This document shows positions 25,224 through 33,919 of a stretch of 51,869 nucleotides of DNA, in pieces. Positions within the stretch are counted from its first letter, which is position 1. Each line of letters begins with the position of its first letter. The stretch comes from Streptomyces sp. GTDB taxonomy: Bacteria; Actinomycetota; Actinomycetes; Streptomycetales; Streptomycetaceae. The notes beneath the pieces were generated by a model that was given only the letters and a program-made list of their open reading frames with translations, had not been told where the DNA came from and did no database searches. A program made the translations under genes and the position numbers. The stretch is taken from positions 1-51,869 of the forward strand of contig JABFVM010000027.1 in assembly GCA_013362785.1 (NCBI GenBank), given 5' to 3'.

Positions 25224-25862
25224 GTGAGCGCCACTCCTTTCCCAAAATCCTCTGCCGAAACCCACGTGACGCCCACACACCTTCCTGGCCGAGTGGCCAT
25301 ACCGTCGCTCCCCGAGCAGACCCGTACTCCACCGTCCCCGACGGCGCTGGAGTCCTTCAACACCGCTCCCACCGAAGAGGTCCGCCACACCCTCCTCACG
25401 TGTCTGCACAGCCCGCGCTGGGCGGACCGCCTCGCGAGCCACCGTCCGTACCCCGACGTCGACTCCCTCCTGGCGGCCTCGGACGAGGCGGCGTACGACC
25501 TGGCACCGGGAGACCTGGCGCAGGCACTGGCAGGAGAAACGTTGCCCGTACTGCCGGAGGGCGTCTACGGCGCGGCCCATACGGCGATGAGCGCCGCGAA
25601 CGCCGCATACGAGGCGAAGTTCGGCCACGCCTTCGTCATCTGCCTGGACGGCCTGGCACCGAACGAGGCCCTGGACCAGGTATTGGCAGGCATCCGGTCA
25701 CGTTTGGCGAACGATCCGGAGGAGGAGCGGGTGGTGGCGGCAGAAGAACTCCGCCGCCTGGCAAAGGGACGGTTGGTAAGTGCCCTGAGGGGCGCGGGGA
25801 ACGGCGCGACCAGCCACAACGGCACCGCACCCGGCAAACAACAGGGCACACCGCCCCATTAG
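25224..25862 (+). CDS. OHCU-decarboxylase-like protein lacking the catalytic motif
   Basis: The fold-level similarity is to 2-oxo-4-hydroxy-4-carboxy-5-ureidoimidazoline decarboxylase, the last ureide step of urate breakdown: LESFNTAPTEEVRHTLLTCL, CLHSPRWADRLASHRPYPDVDSLLAASDEAAYDL and YEAKFGHAFVICLDG. The family's His-Pro-x-x-Gly active-site motif should follow DL-x-Q-A-L, but the sequence is AGETLPVLPEG; the later catalytic Glu also appears replaced. No uricase or transthyretin-like gene is near. The last ~24 residues come from a dispersed repeat. The start is uncertain: GTG 25224, 25266 and 25293 all lack a good ribosome-binding site. Confidence 0.7.
   Translation: MSATPFPKSSAETHVTPTHLPGRVAIPSLPEQTRTPPSPTALESFNTAPTEEVRHTLLTCLHSPRWADRLASHRPYPDVDSLLAASDEAAYDLAPGDLAQALAGETLPVLPEGVYGAAHTAMSAANAAYEAKFGHAFVICLDGLAPNEALDQVLAGIRSRLANDPEEERVVAAEELRRLAKGRLVSALRGAGNGATSHNGTAPGKQQGTPPH
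25788..25835 (+). repeat. Dispersed Streptomyces-type repeat, copy 2, inside a coding region
   Basis: It starts AGGGGCGCGGGGAAC and continues with GCGCGACCAGCC. It matches the minus-strand copy at 663-710 over 48 nt with roughly eight differences. It is normally an intergenic element, but here it is read as the C-terminal coding sequence of the OHCU-like gene (LRGAGNGATSHNGTAPG). Confidence 0.75.
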
Positions 25863-26028
25863 CCGCCAATCACCCATCCGCGTGCCAGTTTGATCACATA
25901 CCCCGGCCCCCGGTAAGCCTCCCGGCGGCCCATGGATACGATGCTGAGGGCCGGTGGACCGTACCCGGCCGGGCCCGACCGACAGCACAAGCCGGCTGGC
26001 CCCAATCCCCGCTCCCGGAGGAACTTCC

Positions 26029-26409
26029 GTGCCGGCTGGAACGCTGTACCGCGGCCGGGAAGGAATGTGGTCCTGGGTGGCTCATCGAGTCACCGGCGTC
26101 CTCATTTTCTTCTTCCTGTTCGTTCACGTGCTGGACACCGCCCTCGTCCGTGTCTCCCCCGAGGACTACGACAAGGTCGTAGCCACGTACAAGACGCCGA
26201 TCGTCGCGCTGCTGGAGTACGGCCTCGTCGCCGCCATCCTCTTCCACGCGCTCAACGGCCTGCGCGTCATCGCCGTCGACTTCTGGTCGAAGGGCCCGCG
26301 CTACCAGAAGCAGATGCTCTGGTCCGTAGTCGGCCTCTGGCTGGTCCTGATGCTCGGGGCGATCTACCCCGTGCTCGGCCACGCCGCTCGTGAACTGTTC
26401 GGGAGCTGA
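26029..26409 (+). CDS. sdhC: Succinate dehydrogenase cytochrome b556 subunit
   Basis: The 126-residue membrane subunit anchors succinate dehydrogenase and helps bind heme b and quinone. Three helices are visible. The signature HRVTGVLIFFFLFVHVLDTAL sits near the N-terminus and LFHALNGLRVIAVDF in the middle. I start at GTG 26029 because a perfect GGAGGAA lies six bases upstream; the longer open frame to 25954 is unlikely. It is the first gene of sdhCDAB, with 5 bp to sdhD. Confidence 0.92.
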   Translation: MPAGTLYRGREGMWSWVAHRVTGVLIFFFLFVHVLDTALVRVSPEDYDKVVATYKTPIVALLEYGLVAAILFHALNGLRVIAVDFWSKGPRYQKQMLWSVVGLWLVLMLGAIYPVLGHAARELFGS

Positions 26410-26414
26410 CGCGC

Positions 26415-26903
26415 ATGTCCACCACCGAGAAGACCGCCGACGTGTCCGGGATCGGCCCCGTCGAGGGCGCCGAGCTCTACAACGTCGACAACCCGGCCCC
26501 GTACATCGAGGCCCCGCGCAAGCGCACCAAGAAGACCCCGAGGTCCACCCGGGGCAACTTCGAGATGGCCGCCTGGCTGTTCATGCGCCTGTCCGGTGTC
26601 GTGCTGGTCGTCCTGGTCCTCGGCCACCTGCTGATCCAGCTGGTGCTGGACGGCGGCGTCTCCAAGATCGGCTTCGCCTTCGTGGCCGGCCGCTGGGCGT
26701 CCCCGTTCTGGCAGGTCTGGGACCTGCTGATGCTGTGGCTCGCCATGCTGCACGGCGCCAACGGCCTGCGCACGGTCATCAACGACTACGCGGAGCGCGC
26801 GAACACCCGGCTGTGGCTGAAGGGCCTGCTCTACACCGCCACGGTGTTCACCATCCTGCTGGGCACGCTGGTGATCTTCACCTTCGACCCGAACATCCGC
26901 TAG
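26415..26903 (+). CDS. sdhD: Succinate dehydrogenase hydrophobic membrane anchor subunit
   Basis: The 162-residue protein has a ~50-residue hydrophilic N-terminus (ends [15 protein letters not shown]) and three membrane helices: [43 protein letters not shown] and [18 protein letters not shown]. The His residues in the first two helices are candidate heme or quinone ligands. With SdhC it docks the SdhAB catalytic part to the membrane and passes electrons to menaquinone. It lies 5 bp after sdhC and 19 bp before sdhA. Confidence 0.92.
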   Translation: MSTTEKTADVSGIGPVEGAELYNVDNPAPYIEAPRKRTKKTPRSTRGNFEMAAWLFMRLSGVVLVVLVLGHLLIQLVLDGGVSKIGFAFVAGRWASPFWQVWDLLMLWLAMLHGANGLRTVINDYAERANTRLWLKGLLYTATVFTILLGTLVIFTFDPNIR

Positions 26904-26922
26904 GCACGGGGCTGCGAGAATC

Positions 26923-28677
26923 ATGAAGATCCACAAGTACGACACCGTCATCGTCGGCGCCGGTGGCGCCGGTATGCGGGCCGCCATCGAGGCGACCAAG
27001 CGCAGCCGCACCGCCGTGCTGACCAAGCTCTACCCCACCCGCTCCCACACGGGCGCCGCGCAGGGCGGCATGGCCGCCGCGCTGGCCAACGTGGAGGAGG
27101 ACAACTGGGAGTGGCACACCTTCGACACGGTCAAGGGCGGTGACTACCTGGTCGACCAGGACGCCGCCGAGATCCTGGCGAAGGAGGCCATCGACTCGGT
27201 CCTCGACCTGGAGAAGATGGGCCTGCCGTTCAACCGCACCCCGAACGGCACCATCGACCAGCGCCGCTTCGGCGGTCACAGCCGTAACCACGGCGAGGCC
27301 CCGGTCCGCCGGTCCTGCTACGCCGCGGACCGCACCGGCCACATGATCCTCCAGACGCTGTACCAGAACTGCGTCAAGGAGGGCGTGGAGTTCTTCAACG
27401 AGTTCTACGTCCTGGACCAGCTGATCACCGAGGTCGACGGCGTGAAGCGGTCGGCGGGCGTGATCGCGTACGAGCTCGCCACCGGCGAGATCCACGTCTT
27501 CCAGGCGAAGGCCGTGATCTACGCGTCCGGCGGCTGCGGCAAGTTCTTCAAGGTGACGTCGAACGCGCACACGCTGACGGGTGACGGCCAGGCGGCCGTG
27601 TACCGCCGGGGTCTGCCGCTGGAGGACATGGAGTTCTTCCAGTTCCACCCGACCGGCATCTGGCGCATGGGCATCCTGCTGACGGAGGGCGCCCGCGGTG
27701 AGGGCGGCATCCTCCGCAACAAGGACGGCGAGCGCTTCATGGAGAAGTACGCGCCGGTCATGAAGGACCTCGCGTCCCGTGACGTCGTCTCGCGCTCCAT
27801 CTACACGGAGATCCGCGAGGGCCGCGGCTGTGGCCCCGAGGGCGACCACGTCTACCTGGACCTGACGCACCTCCCGCCGGAGCAGCTGGACGCCAAGCTG
27901 CCCGACATCACCGAGTTCGCGCGTACCTACCTCGGTATCGAGCCGTACACGGACCCGATCCCGATCCAGCCCACCGCGCACTACGCCATGGGCGGCATCC
28001 CGACGAACGTCGAGGGTGAGGTGCTTCTCGACAACACCACGGTCGTCCCGGGCCTGTACGCGGCCGGCGAGGTCGCGTGTGTGTCGGTGCACGGCGCCAA
28101 CCGTCTGGGCACGAACTCGCTGCTGGACATCAACGTGTTCGGCCGCCGTGCGGGTATCGCCGCCGCCGAGTACAGCCAGAAGGCGGAGTACGTCGAGCTG
28201 CCCGAGGACCCGGCGCAGCTGGTGATCGACCAGGTCGAGAACCTGCGCACGTCGACGGGCACCGAGCGGGTGGCGACGCTCCGCAAGGAGCTCCAGGAGA
28301 CCATGGACGCCAACGTCATGGTGTTCCGCACGGAGCAGACCATCAAGACGGCGGTCGAGAAGATCGCGGAGCTGCGCGAGCGCTACAAGAACGTCTCGAT
28401 CCAGGACAAGGGCAAGCGGTTCAACACCGACCTGCTGGAGGCCATCGAGCTGGGCAACCTGCTCGACCTGGCCGAGGTCATGGCCGTGTCCGCCCTGGCC
28501 CGCAAGGAGTCGCGCGGCGGTCACTACCGCGAGGACTACCCGAACCGCGACGACGTCAACTTCATGCGCCACACCATGGCGTACCGCGAGGTGGGCGACG
28601 ACGGCGCCGAGTCCATCCGTCTCGACTACAAGCCGGTCGTCCAGACCCGCTACCAGCCGATGGAGCGTAAGTACTGA
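26923..28677 (+). CDS. sdhA: Succinate dehydrogenase flavoprotein subunit
   Basis: The 584-residue catalytic subunit oxidises succinate to fumarate. The FAD Rossmann motif is [16 protein letters not shown]. The histidine for covalent FAD lies in [17 protein letters not shown] (about residue 45). The substrate region includes [23 protein letters not shown] and the active-site arginine stretch [27 protein letters not shown] and [13 protein letters not shown] are typical. The stop overlaps the sdhB start by 1 nt (TGATG). Length and motifs are normal for the family. Confidence 0.96.
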   Translation: MKIHKYDTVIVGAGGAGMRAAIEATKRSRTAVLTKLYPTRSHTGAAQGGMAAALANVEEDNWEWHTFDTVKGGDYLVDQDAAEILAKEAIDSVLDLEKMGLPFNRTPNGTIDQRRFGGHSRNHGEAPVRRSCYAADRTGHMILQTLYQNCVKEGVEFFNEFYVLDQLITEVDGVKRSAGVIAYELATGEIHVFQAKAVIYASGGCGKFFKVTSNAHTLTGDGQAAVYRRGLPLEDMEFFQFHPTGIWRMGILLTEGARGEGGILRNKDGERFMEKYAPVMKDLASRDVVSRSIYTEIREGRGCGPEGDHVYLDLTHLPPEQLDAKLPDITEFARTYLGIEPYTDPIPIQPTAHYAMGGIPTNVEGEVLLDNTTVVPGLYAAGEVACVSVHGANRLGTNSLLDINVFGRRAGIAAAEYSQKAEYVELPEDPAQLVIDQVENLRTSTGTERVATLRKELQETMDANVMVFRTEQTIKTAVEKIAELRERYKNVSIQDKGKRFNTDLLEAIELGNLLDLAEVMAVSALARKESRGGHYREDYPNRDDVNFMRHTMAYREVGDDGAESIRLDYKPVVQTRYQPMERKY

Positions 28678-29438
28678 TGGCTACCCCCGTTATGGACAAG
28701 GTGGAGGCAGAGTCCGCCGCGTCCCCCTACATCACGGTCACCTTCCGGGTCCGCCGCTTCAACCCGGAGGTCTCGGACGAGGCGATCTGGGAAGACTTCC
28801 AGCTGGAGATCGACCCCAAGGAGCGCGTCCTCGACGGCCTCCACAAGATCAAGTGGGACGTCGACGGCACGCTGACCTTCCGTCGCTCGTGCGCCCACGG
28901 CATCTGCGGCTCCGACGCGATGCGGATCAACGGCAAGAACCGCCTCGCGTGCAAGACGCTGATCAAGGACATCAACCCCGAGAAGCCGATCACGGTCGAG
29001 CCCATCAAGGGCCTCACGGTCCTGAAGGACCTCGTGGTCGACATGGAGCCGTTCTTCCAGGCGTACCGCGACGTCATGCCCTTCCTCATCACGAAGGACA
29101 CGAACGAGCCGACGCGCGAGCGTTTCCAGACGGCCGAGGACCGCGAGCGCTTCGACGACACGACGAAGTGCATCCTCTGCGCCGCCTGCACCTCCTCGTG
29201 CCCGGTCTTCTGGAACGACGGCCAGTACTTCGGCCCGGCCGCCATCGTCAACGCGCACCGCTTCATCTTCGACTCGCGTGACGAGGCGGGCGAGCAGCGC
29301 CTGGAGATCCTCAACGACAAGGACGGCGTCTGGCGCTGCCGCACGACCTTCAACTGCACGGACGCCTGCCCGCGCGGCATCGAGGTCACCAAGGCCATCG
29401 CCGAGGTCAAGAAGGCCCTGATCACGCGCCGTTTCTGA
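28677..29438 (+). CDS. sdhB: Succinate dehydrogenase iron-sulfur subunit
   Basis: The 253-residue subunit carries electrons from FAD to quinone. Cysteine patterns for all three clusters are visible: the [2Fe-2S] cluster (RRSCAHGICGSDAMRING ... LACKT), the [4Fe-4S] cluster (CILCAACTSSCPVFW) and the [3Fe-4S] cluster (CRTTFNCTDACPRGIEV). It is the last gene of the operon and is followed by a strong hairpin. Translation is coupled to sdhA. Confidence 0.96.
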   Translation: MATPVMDKVEAESAASPYITVTFRVRRFNPEVSDEAIWEDFQLEIDPKERVLDGLHKIKWDVDGTLTFRRSCAHGICGSDAMRINGKNRLACKTLIKDINPEKPITVEPIKGLTVLKDLVVDMEPFFQAYRDVMPFLITKDTNEPTRERFQTAEDRERFDDTTKCILCAACTSSCPVFWNDGQYFGPAAIVNAHRFIFDSRDEAGEQRLEILNDKDGVWRCRTTFNCTDACPRGIEVTKAIAEVKKALITRRF

Positions 29439-29478
29439 GATCAGGTCCAGTACGGCTTTCCGTACGGCGTACGTCTGT

Positions 29479-29520
29479 GAGGGCCCCGTCTCCCGGTTCG
29501 GCACCGGGGGCGGGGCCCTC
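29479..29520 (+). terminator. Terminator of the sdhCDAB operon
   Basis: The outer arms GAGGGCCCCG (29479-29488) and CGGGGCCCTC (29511-29520) pair perfectly. CCCGGT (29492-29497) pairs with ACCGGG (29503-29508) inside, giving a long GC hairpin 40 nt after the sdhB stop. Confidence 0.82.
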
Positions 29521-29529
29521 CGCCGTCCA

Positions 29530-29719
29530 CCACTCCCGGGCATCGGTCTCGCTGCGATCTCCCCGAATTGCGCCCTCACCTCGGCGAAGAAGGCCTTCGC
29601 TGCCGGAGCACCAGCCATCCCGCTCTCTCTCCCCCCGATCAAGACACCAAGGGCGTCTTCGTCGGCCAACTCCTCTGTGACCACTGGGACTTGTGTGATT
29701 CCAGTCGCACACTGACCCC
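29530..29719. other. Intergenic region after the sdh terminator
   Basis: The minus strand is open here and reads VTEELADEDALGVLIGGRES and AKAFFAEVRAQFGEIAARP. This looks protein-like, but the frame has no stop of its own before running antisense into sdhB. It may be the remnant of a small gene. The promoter of the secreted protein at 29720 must also lie here. Confidence 0.3.
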
Positions 29720-30493
29720 ATGGCATTCCTGAGGAAAACGGCCGCCGTGCTGTGCGCCGCCGCGGCGGTACTGCTCGCGACACCCCCCACGGCCTCCGCG
29801 ACCTCCTCCCCCTACGGAACGCTAGCCCGGGAGAGTTTCGACCGTCTCCCCCTCGGCCCCGTCACATCGGGTCCCGGCTGGACCACCGACACCTCCGACG
29901 GCACCCTGACCGTCGCCCCCGGCACCACCGGCCACGGCCGCGAACTCCGCCTCCATACCGAGGGCAACGGACGGGCCTTCCTGGTCTTCCCCGGCCTGGC
30001 CGCCCCCGGCAACAGCTACTGGGCCCGCCTGCGCCTGCGTGTCGACGCCTTCCCCGCCGCTCCCGACTGGGCGCACTGGACGATCGCCGAGGCGTCCGGG
30101 TCGGACTCCCCGACCCTCGTGCGCCCTCTGGGCGGCCAGTACGCCCCTACCGACAAGGGCAACTTCTGGGGCGTGGGCTCCGATCTCGGCCCCACGGGTG
30201 ACTGGACGTCCTGGAAGACCTCCGCACCGGCCAAGGCCGGCAAGTGGAGTTGCGTGGAGTTCCACCTGGACGCCGCCGACAACCGCGTCACGGTCTACTT
30301 CGACGGCGTCGAGCAGCCCGACCTGACCGTCTCCACGAACCAGCACGGCGGCACATCGGGTCCCTTCACCTTCCCGGCCTTCGACAAGCTGAAGCTGGGC
30401 TGGCAGCTCTACCAGGCCGACCCGACGCCGTCGTCGTACGACATCCGGATGGATGACATCGCGGTGAGTACGCGGCGGGCGTCCTGCTCATAG
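29720..30493 (+). CDS. Secreted concanavalin-like (possibly Cip1-like) protein
   Basis: The 257-residue product has a Sec signal peptide (FLRKTAAVLCAAAAVLLATPPTASA, cut near residue 28). The mature protein is about 230 residues of beta-rich sequence with many Trp and Gly (GPGWTTDTSDGTLTV, YWARLRLRVDAFP, KWSCVEFHLDAADNRVTVYFDGVEQPDLTV, YDIRMDDIAVSTRRASC). The pattern suits a jelly-roll lectin or polysaccharide-lyase-like fold such as Cip1, with a Cys pair near the ends. Catalytic activity cannot be judged. Its stop overlaps the convergent DUF4132 stop by 6 bp. Confidence 0.68.
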   Translation: MAFLRKTAAVLCAAAAVLLATPPTASATSSPYGTLARESFDRLPLGPVTSGPGWTTDTSDGTLTVAPGTTGHGRELRLHTEGNGRAFLVFPGLAAPGNSYWARLRLRVDAFPAAPDWAHWTIAEASGSDSPTLVRPLGGQYAPTDKGNFWGVGSDLGPTGDWTSWKTSAPAKAGKWSCVEFHLDAADNRVTVYFDGVEQPDLTVSTNQHGGTSGPFTFPAFDKLKLGWQLYQADPTPSSYDIRMDDIAVSTRRASCS

Positions 30494-32977
30494 CTGGCTC
30501 AGGATCGTCGGGTCCGTGATCTTCGTGTCGTCGGCCAGCATCATCGCCTTGCTGAGGATCACCGCCAGCATCCGGTCGCCCTCGTAGGGCAGGTATCCCG
30601 TCTGCGGGGCGGCCGGGCTGGACTTGGGGACGATGCACAGGTACTGGTCGTTCGGGGTCATGAGGATGTTGCCCGATCCGAGGTGGATCTTGTACGTGTG
30701 GCGTTCACCCTTCACGTGCAGGAACCGGCCCTCGATGGTGCAGCGGTCGGCGATCGCCAGCCGCGGTATCAGGCGTTCGAGCAGGGCCCGACGGGTCTCC
30801 GCGCTCTGGTTCAGGTCACCGAAGCCGTACGACGTCCAGTACTCGCGGAAGCGGCCGTCGGGGCCTCCGTCCTGCCAGGTCGGGTCGTTGCCGACGCTCG
30901 CCACGCCGACGAACAGGTCCACGTCGCGCAGGACTTCGGAGAGGACCAGGGGCGGGACGTCCGTCAGCGGCAGCGGGTCGACCGGGTCCGTGCCGTCGCG
31001 CAGCCACATGCGGTACTCGCCGCCGCAGCAGTGCGCCGAGTTCTGCGGGGCGTCGATCGGGTAGAAGCGGACCTGGTCGGTGCGCAGCCGCAGGAAGCTG
31101 CCGGACTCGGTGATGTCCTCGTAGTGCTCGCCCCCGTCGCCGGCGACCCAGTACTCGGCACGCAGACCCCACTGCGGCAGCTCCCGGACGGCGGGCGGCG
31201 CCTCGTCGTCCACGGACAGGCGCAGCTTGTTGTGCCAGCCCCGGATCGCGGCCAGGGAGTGGAACTGGTGCTGGCGCAGGACGTGCGCGGCGAAGCGGTT
31301 GGAGTACGTCCCCGTCGCGCGCTCGGCGTCCGTGAGCAGGTACACCTCGCGGTGGGCCTGCTTGAAGGGCTGGGTGATGCCGTGCCGCTCCAGCCAGTCG
31401 CGCCAGGCGACGATCTCGGCGGGTCCATGGCCGACGGGGTGCCAGAGTTCGACCCGGGTGCCGCCGGTCACCGGTGCGTCGGCCAATGTGCGCAGCTCAC
31501 CATCCGCATACCCGACGGTCGTACCGTCGACCGTCCACAGGAGGCGTCGGGCCAGGGTGCCGACCAGCGGGTGGTCGAGGTAGCGCTCGCGCCACGCGGC
31601 GTACGGCCAGGTGCGGCGGGCCAGGAACTGGCGGTCCAGGCGCTCGCTCTGTGCCGAGAGCATCTTGTCGAGGTCCTTGACCGCCGCCTTCAGCTCCTTG
31701 AGCTCGTCGGCGTGGTCGCGTCGTACGGCGGCGGGGACGCTCTTGACCGCCTTGCCGTGCGCGTTGCGCCAGCTCAACACGGCCTTGGGGCCCCGCACTT
31801 CCAGCAGTGCCGTGACCTCGCCGAGCCGGTGCTCCGCGCGGCCCACCTCGGTCAGGCCGTACCCGGGCACGGCCAGTTCCTCGATCTCCTCGCGGCTCAG
31901 GCCCATCGCCTGCGCGCGGGCGTCCAGCGCGGTGTTGAGCAGCTTGAGCGTGCCCTTGAAGGTGACGCGGGTGGCCAGGCGGGCGAGTTCGGCGAGGGCC
32001 GGCTCGCCGTCGATGCGGGCCAGCGCGTTGACCGCGGCGTTGGCGACCTTGGGGTTCACCGGGCCGAGGCCGGCGACCTTGCGCAGGGCGGTCTCGGCGA
32101 GGGCGCCCAGGGTGCGGGCGGTATCGGGGTGCGCCGGGAGGAGGGCGAGCAGCCAGGTCAGGCCGCGCAGGGCATCGGCGTTGTACGGGTCGAAGACGGC
32201 GTTGGCATCCGGCCCGTAGGTCAGGCCGAGCAGCGGGCGGGTGCGTGGCCTGCCCACCAGGCGCAACCAGGACAGCAGCCGCTCCCGCACCTCGTCGGCG
32301 CCGAGGGACTCGATCAGCTCGTGGCCTGTCTTGTCCCACTTCGCGGCCGGTCGGGTGGTCGTCGCGGTGGCCGCGTGGGCGAGCAGCCGGTGCCAGTCGG
32401 CACCGAGCTCGGCCGCGTCGGCGATGGCCCGGTCGGACCAGGCCTCGCCCGGGTTCACGGCGGGGCCGTCCAGCCTCGCGACCAGGGGACCCAGACGCTT
32501 CTTGCCCTGCCACAGCGTCAGCCACGAACGGCGGACCAGGGCGACGAAGTCGGCGGGCAGCTCCCGCCCGTCGGCGAGCTCCAGTTCGGCCAGTTGGATG
32601 AGCGCGGCCGTGTCCCACATCACGTCCTGCTCCGCGACCAGGGCGATCCGCGCGGCCCGGGTGTCGACCGGCCGCTCCTCGGTGCTCGGCCGCCTCGCCA
32701 GCAGACCGGCGACCAGGAGCACGAGGTGGCCGCGCGGGGACGTGTCGTACCCCAGCTCGTGGTAGCGGGCGGCGAGCCCGTGCACGACCTGCGCCTGGAA
32801 CCCTGGGTCCGCGGCCACGATCGCGTCGATGACCTCGCGGCCCCGCGGACCCCATCGGCCGCCGGTCAGCTCGGCGAGCGCGAGCAGTTCGGGAACGACC
32901 TGCTCGGCGTCCTCGGCGGCGACGAGGGGCAGGACGTCACGGACCAGCCGGGCGTATTGGGGGGTCGTGTCGTTCAT
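30488..32977 (-). CDS. Large DUF4132 domain protein
   Basis: The 829-residue cytoplasmic protein has a helical-repeat N-terminal half (LLALAELTGGRWGPRGREVIDAI ... NPKVANAAVNALARIDGEPALAELARLATRV). The DUF4132 domain lies in the C-terminal half (RLLWTVDGTTVGYADGELRTLAD, WRDWLERHGITQPFKQAHREVYLLTDAE, GNILMTPNDQYLCIVP). The family includes E. coli MolR-type proteins and is often near WGR domains; its activity is unknown. ATG 32977 overlaps the stop of the small upstream gene by 1 nt (TGATG), so the two proteins are probably made together and interact. Confidence 0.8.
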   Translation of the reverse strand: MNDTTPQYARLVRDVLPLVAAEDAEQVVPELLALAELTGGRWGPRGREVIDAIVAADPGFQAQVVHGLAARYHELGYDTSPRGHLVLLVAGLLARRPSTEERPVDTRAARIALVAEQDVMWDTAALIQLAELELADGRELPADFVALVRRSWLTLWQGKKRLGPLVARLDGPAVNPGEAWSDRAIADAAELGADWHRLLAHAATATTTRPAAKWDKTGHELIESLGADEVRERLLSWLRLVGRPRTRPLLGLTYGPDANAVFDPYNADALRGLTWLLALLPAHPDTARTLGALAETALRKVAGLGPVNPKVANAAVNALARIDGEPALAELARLATRVTFKGTLKLLNTALDARAQAMGLSREEIEELAVPGYGLTEVGRAEHRLGEVTALLEVRGPKAVLSWRNAHGKAVKSVPAAVRRDHADELKELKAAVKDLDKMLSAQSERLDRQFLARRTWPYAAWRERYLDHPLVGTLARRLLWTVDGTTVGYADGELRTLADAPVTGGTRVELWHPVGHGPAEIVAWRDWLERHGITQPFKQAHREVYLLTDAERATGTYSNRFAAHVLRQHQFHSLAAIRGWHNKLRLSVDDEAPPAVRELPQWGLRAEYWVAGDGGEHYEDITESGSFLRLRTDQVRFYPIDAPQNSAHCCGGEYRMWLRDGTDPVDPLPLTDVPPLVLSEVLRDVDLFVGVASVGNDPTWQDGGPDGRFREYWTSYGFGDLNQSAETRRALLERLIPRLAIADRCTIEGRFLHVKGERHTYKIHLGSGNILMTPNDQYLCIVPKSSPAAPQTGYLPYEGDRMLAVILSKAMMLADDTKITDPTILSQL

Positions 32978-33369
32978 CAGCCACCCACCAGCGGTACGAG
33001 CTTGAGGAACGTGATCTCGGTGCCGAGCGCGAGCTCGATCTCGGCGTCGAGGTCGGTGACCTGCCGGTCGCCCACGAGCACGAGGAAGCCGTTGCCCGCG
33101 AAGGCCTTGAGCGCCAGCTCGGTCTGGGCCTCGGGGTCTATCCGGCGGCCGGTGCGCAGCGCGTATCCGTTCAGCACGCGCTCCGCGTCCTGCGGCTGCA
33201 CCAGGCCCTGGAAGACCTCCGGCGTACGCGCGTTGTACTCGGCGACCTCCTGGAACACCCGGCGCCGGATCAACTCGCGCACGGTGAGCCGCTCCTCGGC
33301 GATCTCCAGCCCCCAGCCGTCGCTGCGGCTCCCGCTTGTCGTCTCGTCGACCACCATCACGATTCCCAT
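32977..33369 (-). CDS. Small conserved partner of the DUF4132 protein
   Basis: The 130-residue soluble protein begins MGIVMVVDETTSGSR. It contains LTVRELIRRRVFQEVAEYNAR, FQGLVQPQDAERVLNGYALRTGRRIDPEAQ, GFLVLVGDRQVTDLDAEIEL and the end TFLKLVPLVGG. The arrangement of an early strand pair followed by LTVRELI could suit a beta-grasp fold, but I cannot name the family. The 1-nt stop/start overlap with the DUF4132 gene argues for coupled synthesis. The start is ATG 33369, since upstream sequence is short and poor. Confidence 0.68.
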   Translation of the reverse strand: MGIVMVVDETTSGSRSDGWGLEIAEERLTVRELIRRRVFQEVAEYNARTPEVFQGLVQPQDAERVLNGYALRTGRRIDPEAQTELALKAFAGNGFLVLVGDRQVTDLDAEIELALGTEITFLKLVPLVGG

Positions 33370-33437
33370 GCCGCCGACAGTACGAGCCGGCACTGACAAT
33401 CACGGGTTCCGGCCGATCATCCCCTTATTCTGACGCC

Positions 33438-33848
33438 ATGTCAGATGACGAGTCGTACGAGCTGCTCGGGTTCGACAACGTGCTGCTGCCGGTCGGCGAC
33501 CTCGGCGAGGCCGTCCGGTTCTACGAGCGGGCCGGGTTCACGGTCGGGTTCCGGCTGGACGAGGCCGGGATCGCCGGGCTGAAGGTCGGGGGCGAGACGC
33601 CCGGGATTCTGCTGCGGCACGAGGAGACGCTGGCCCACCGGTCGCCGCCCTGGCTGTGCCCGCGGCTGTGGCTGGAGGTGCCGGACGCACGGGCGGCGGC
33701 ACGGACGTTGGCCGAGGCGGGCGTCGCGCCGCTCGACGAGCCCATCTCCATGGCCACGGGCTGGACCGTCGAGATCGCCGACCCCTGGGGCAATGTCGTC
33801 GGGTTCACGGACTACTCCAAGCGGCCGGAGCTCGGTCGCAGGCCCTGA
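33438..33848 (+). CDS. VOC (glyoxalase/bleomycin-resistance) family protein
   Basis: This 136-residue protein has two beta-alpha-beta-beta-beta modules: ELLGFDNVLLPVGDLGEAVRFYERAGFTVGFRLD, then LWLEVPDARAAARTLAEAGVAPLDEP and GWTVEIADPWGNVVGFTDYS. The last segment holds the usual D-P-x-G-N motif. Metal ligands of true glyoxalases are not obvious, so the substrate is open. It is followed by a hairpin at 33849-33876. The gene is divergent from the DUF4132 pair with a 68-bp gap. Confidence 0.82.
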   Translation: MSDDESYELLGFDNVLLPVGDLGEAVRFYERAGFTVGFRLDEAGIAGLKVGGETPGILLRHEETLAHRSPPWLCPRLWLEVPDARAAARTLAEAGVAPLDEPISMATGWTVEIADPWGNVVGFTDYSKRPELGRRP

Positions 33849-33876
33849 CGTCACGTCCCCGCCGGGGGGCGTGACG
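33849..33876 (+). terminator. Terminator hairpin after the VOC gene
   Basis: CGTCACG(T)CCCC pairs with GGGGCGTGACG with a single bulged base and a 5-nt loop, starting directly after the stop codon at 33848. Confidence 0.7.
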
Positions 33877-33895
33877 GAGGCCTCATCCCATTGAG

Positions 33896-33909
33896 TTGAA
33901 CATGTTCAA
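33896..33909. promoter_or_regulatory. Perfect 14-bp palindrome, operator site 1 (TTGAACATGTTCAA)
   Basis: The first half, TTGAAC (33896-33901), also serves as a good -35 box, with TACAGT at 33920-33925 as -10 (18-bp spacer). A protein bound here would cover the -35. The match to site 2 (33942-33955) differs only in the two central bases. Confidence 0.8.
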
Positions 33910-33919
33910 AGGCAGGGCC

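Noticed and set aside
26878..28572. 564-codon minus-strand frame opposite sdhA
   Set aside because: It is antisense to an unambiguous SdhA with all FAD and substrate motifs.
30683..33433. 916-codon plus-strand frame opposite the DUF4132 pair
   Set aside because: It is a shadow of the DUF4132 and partner genes with no recognisable domain.
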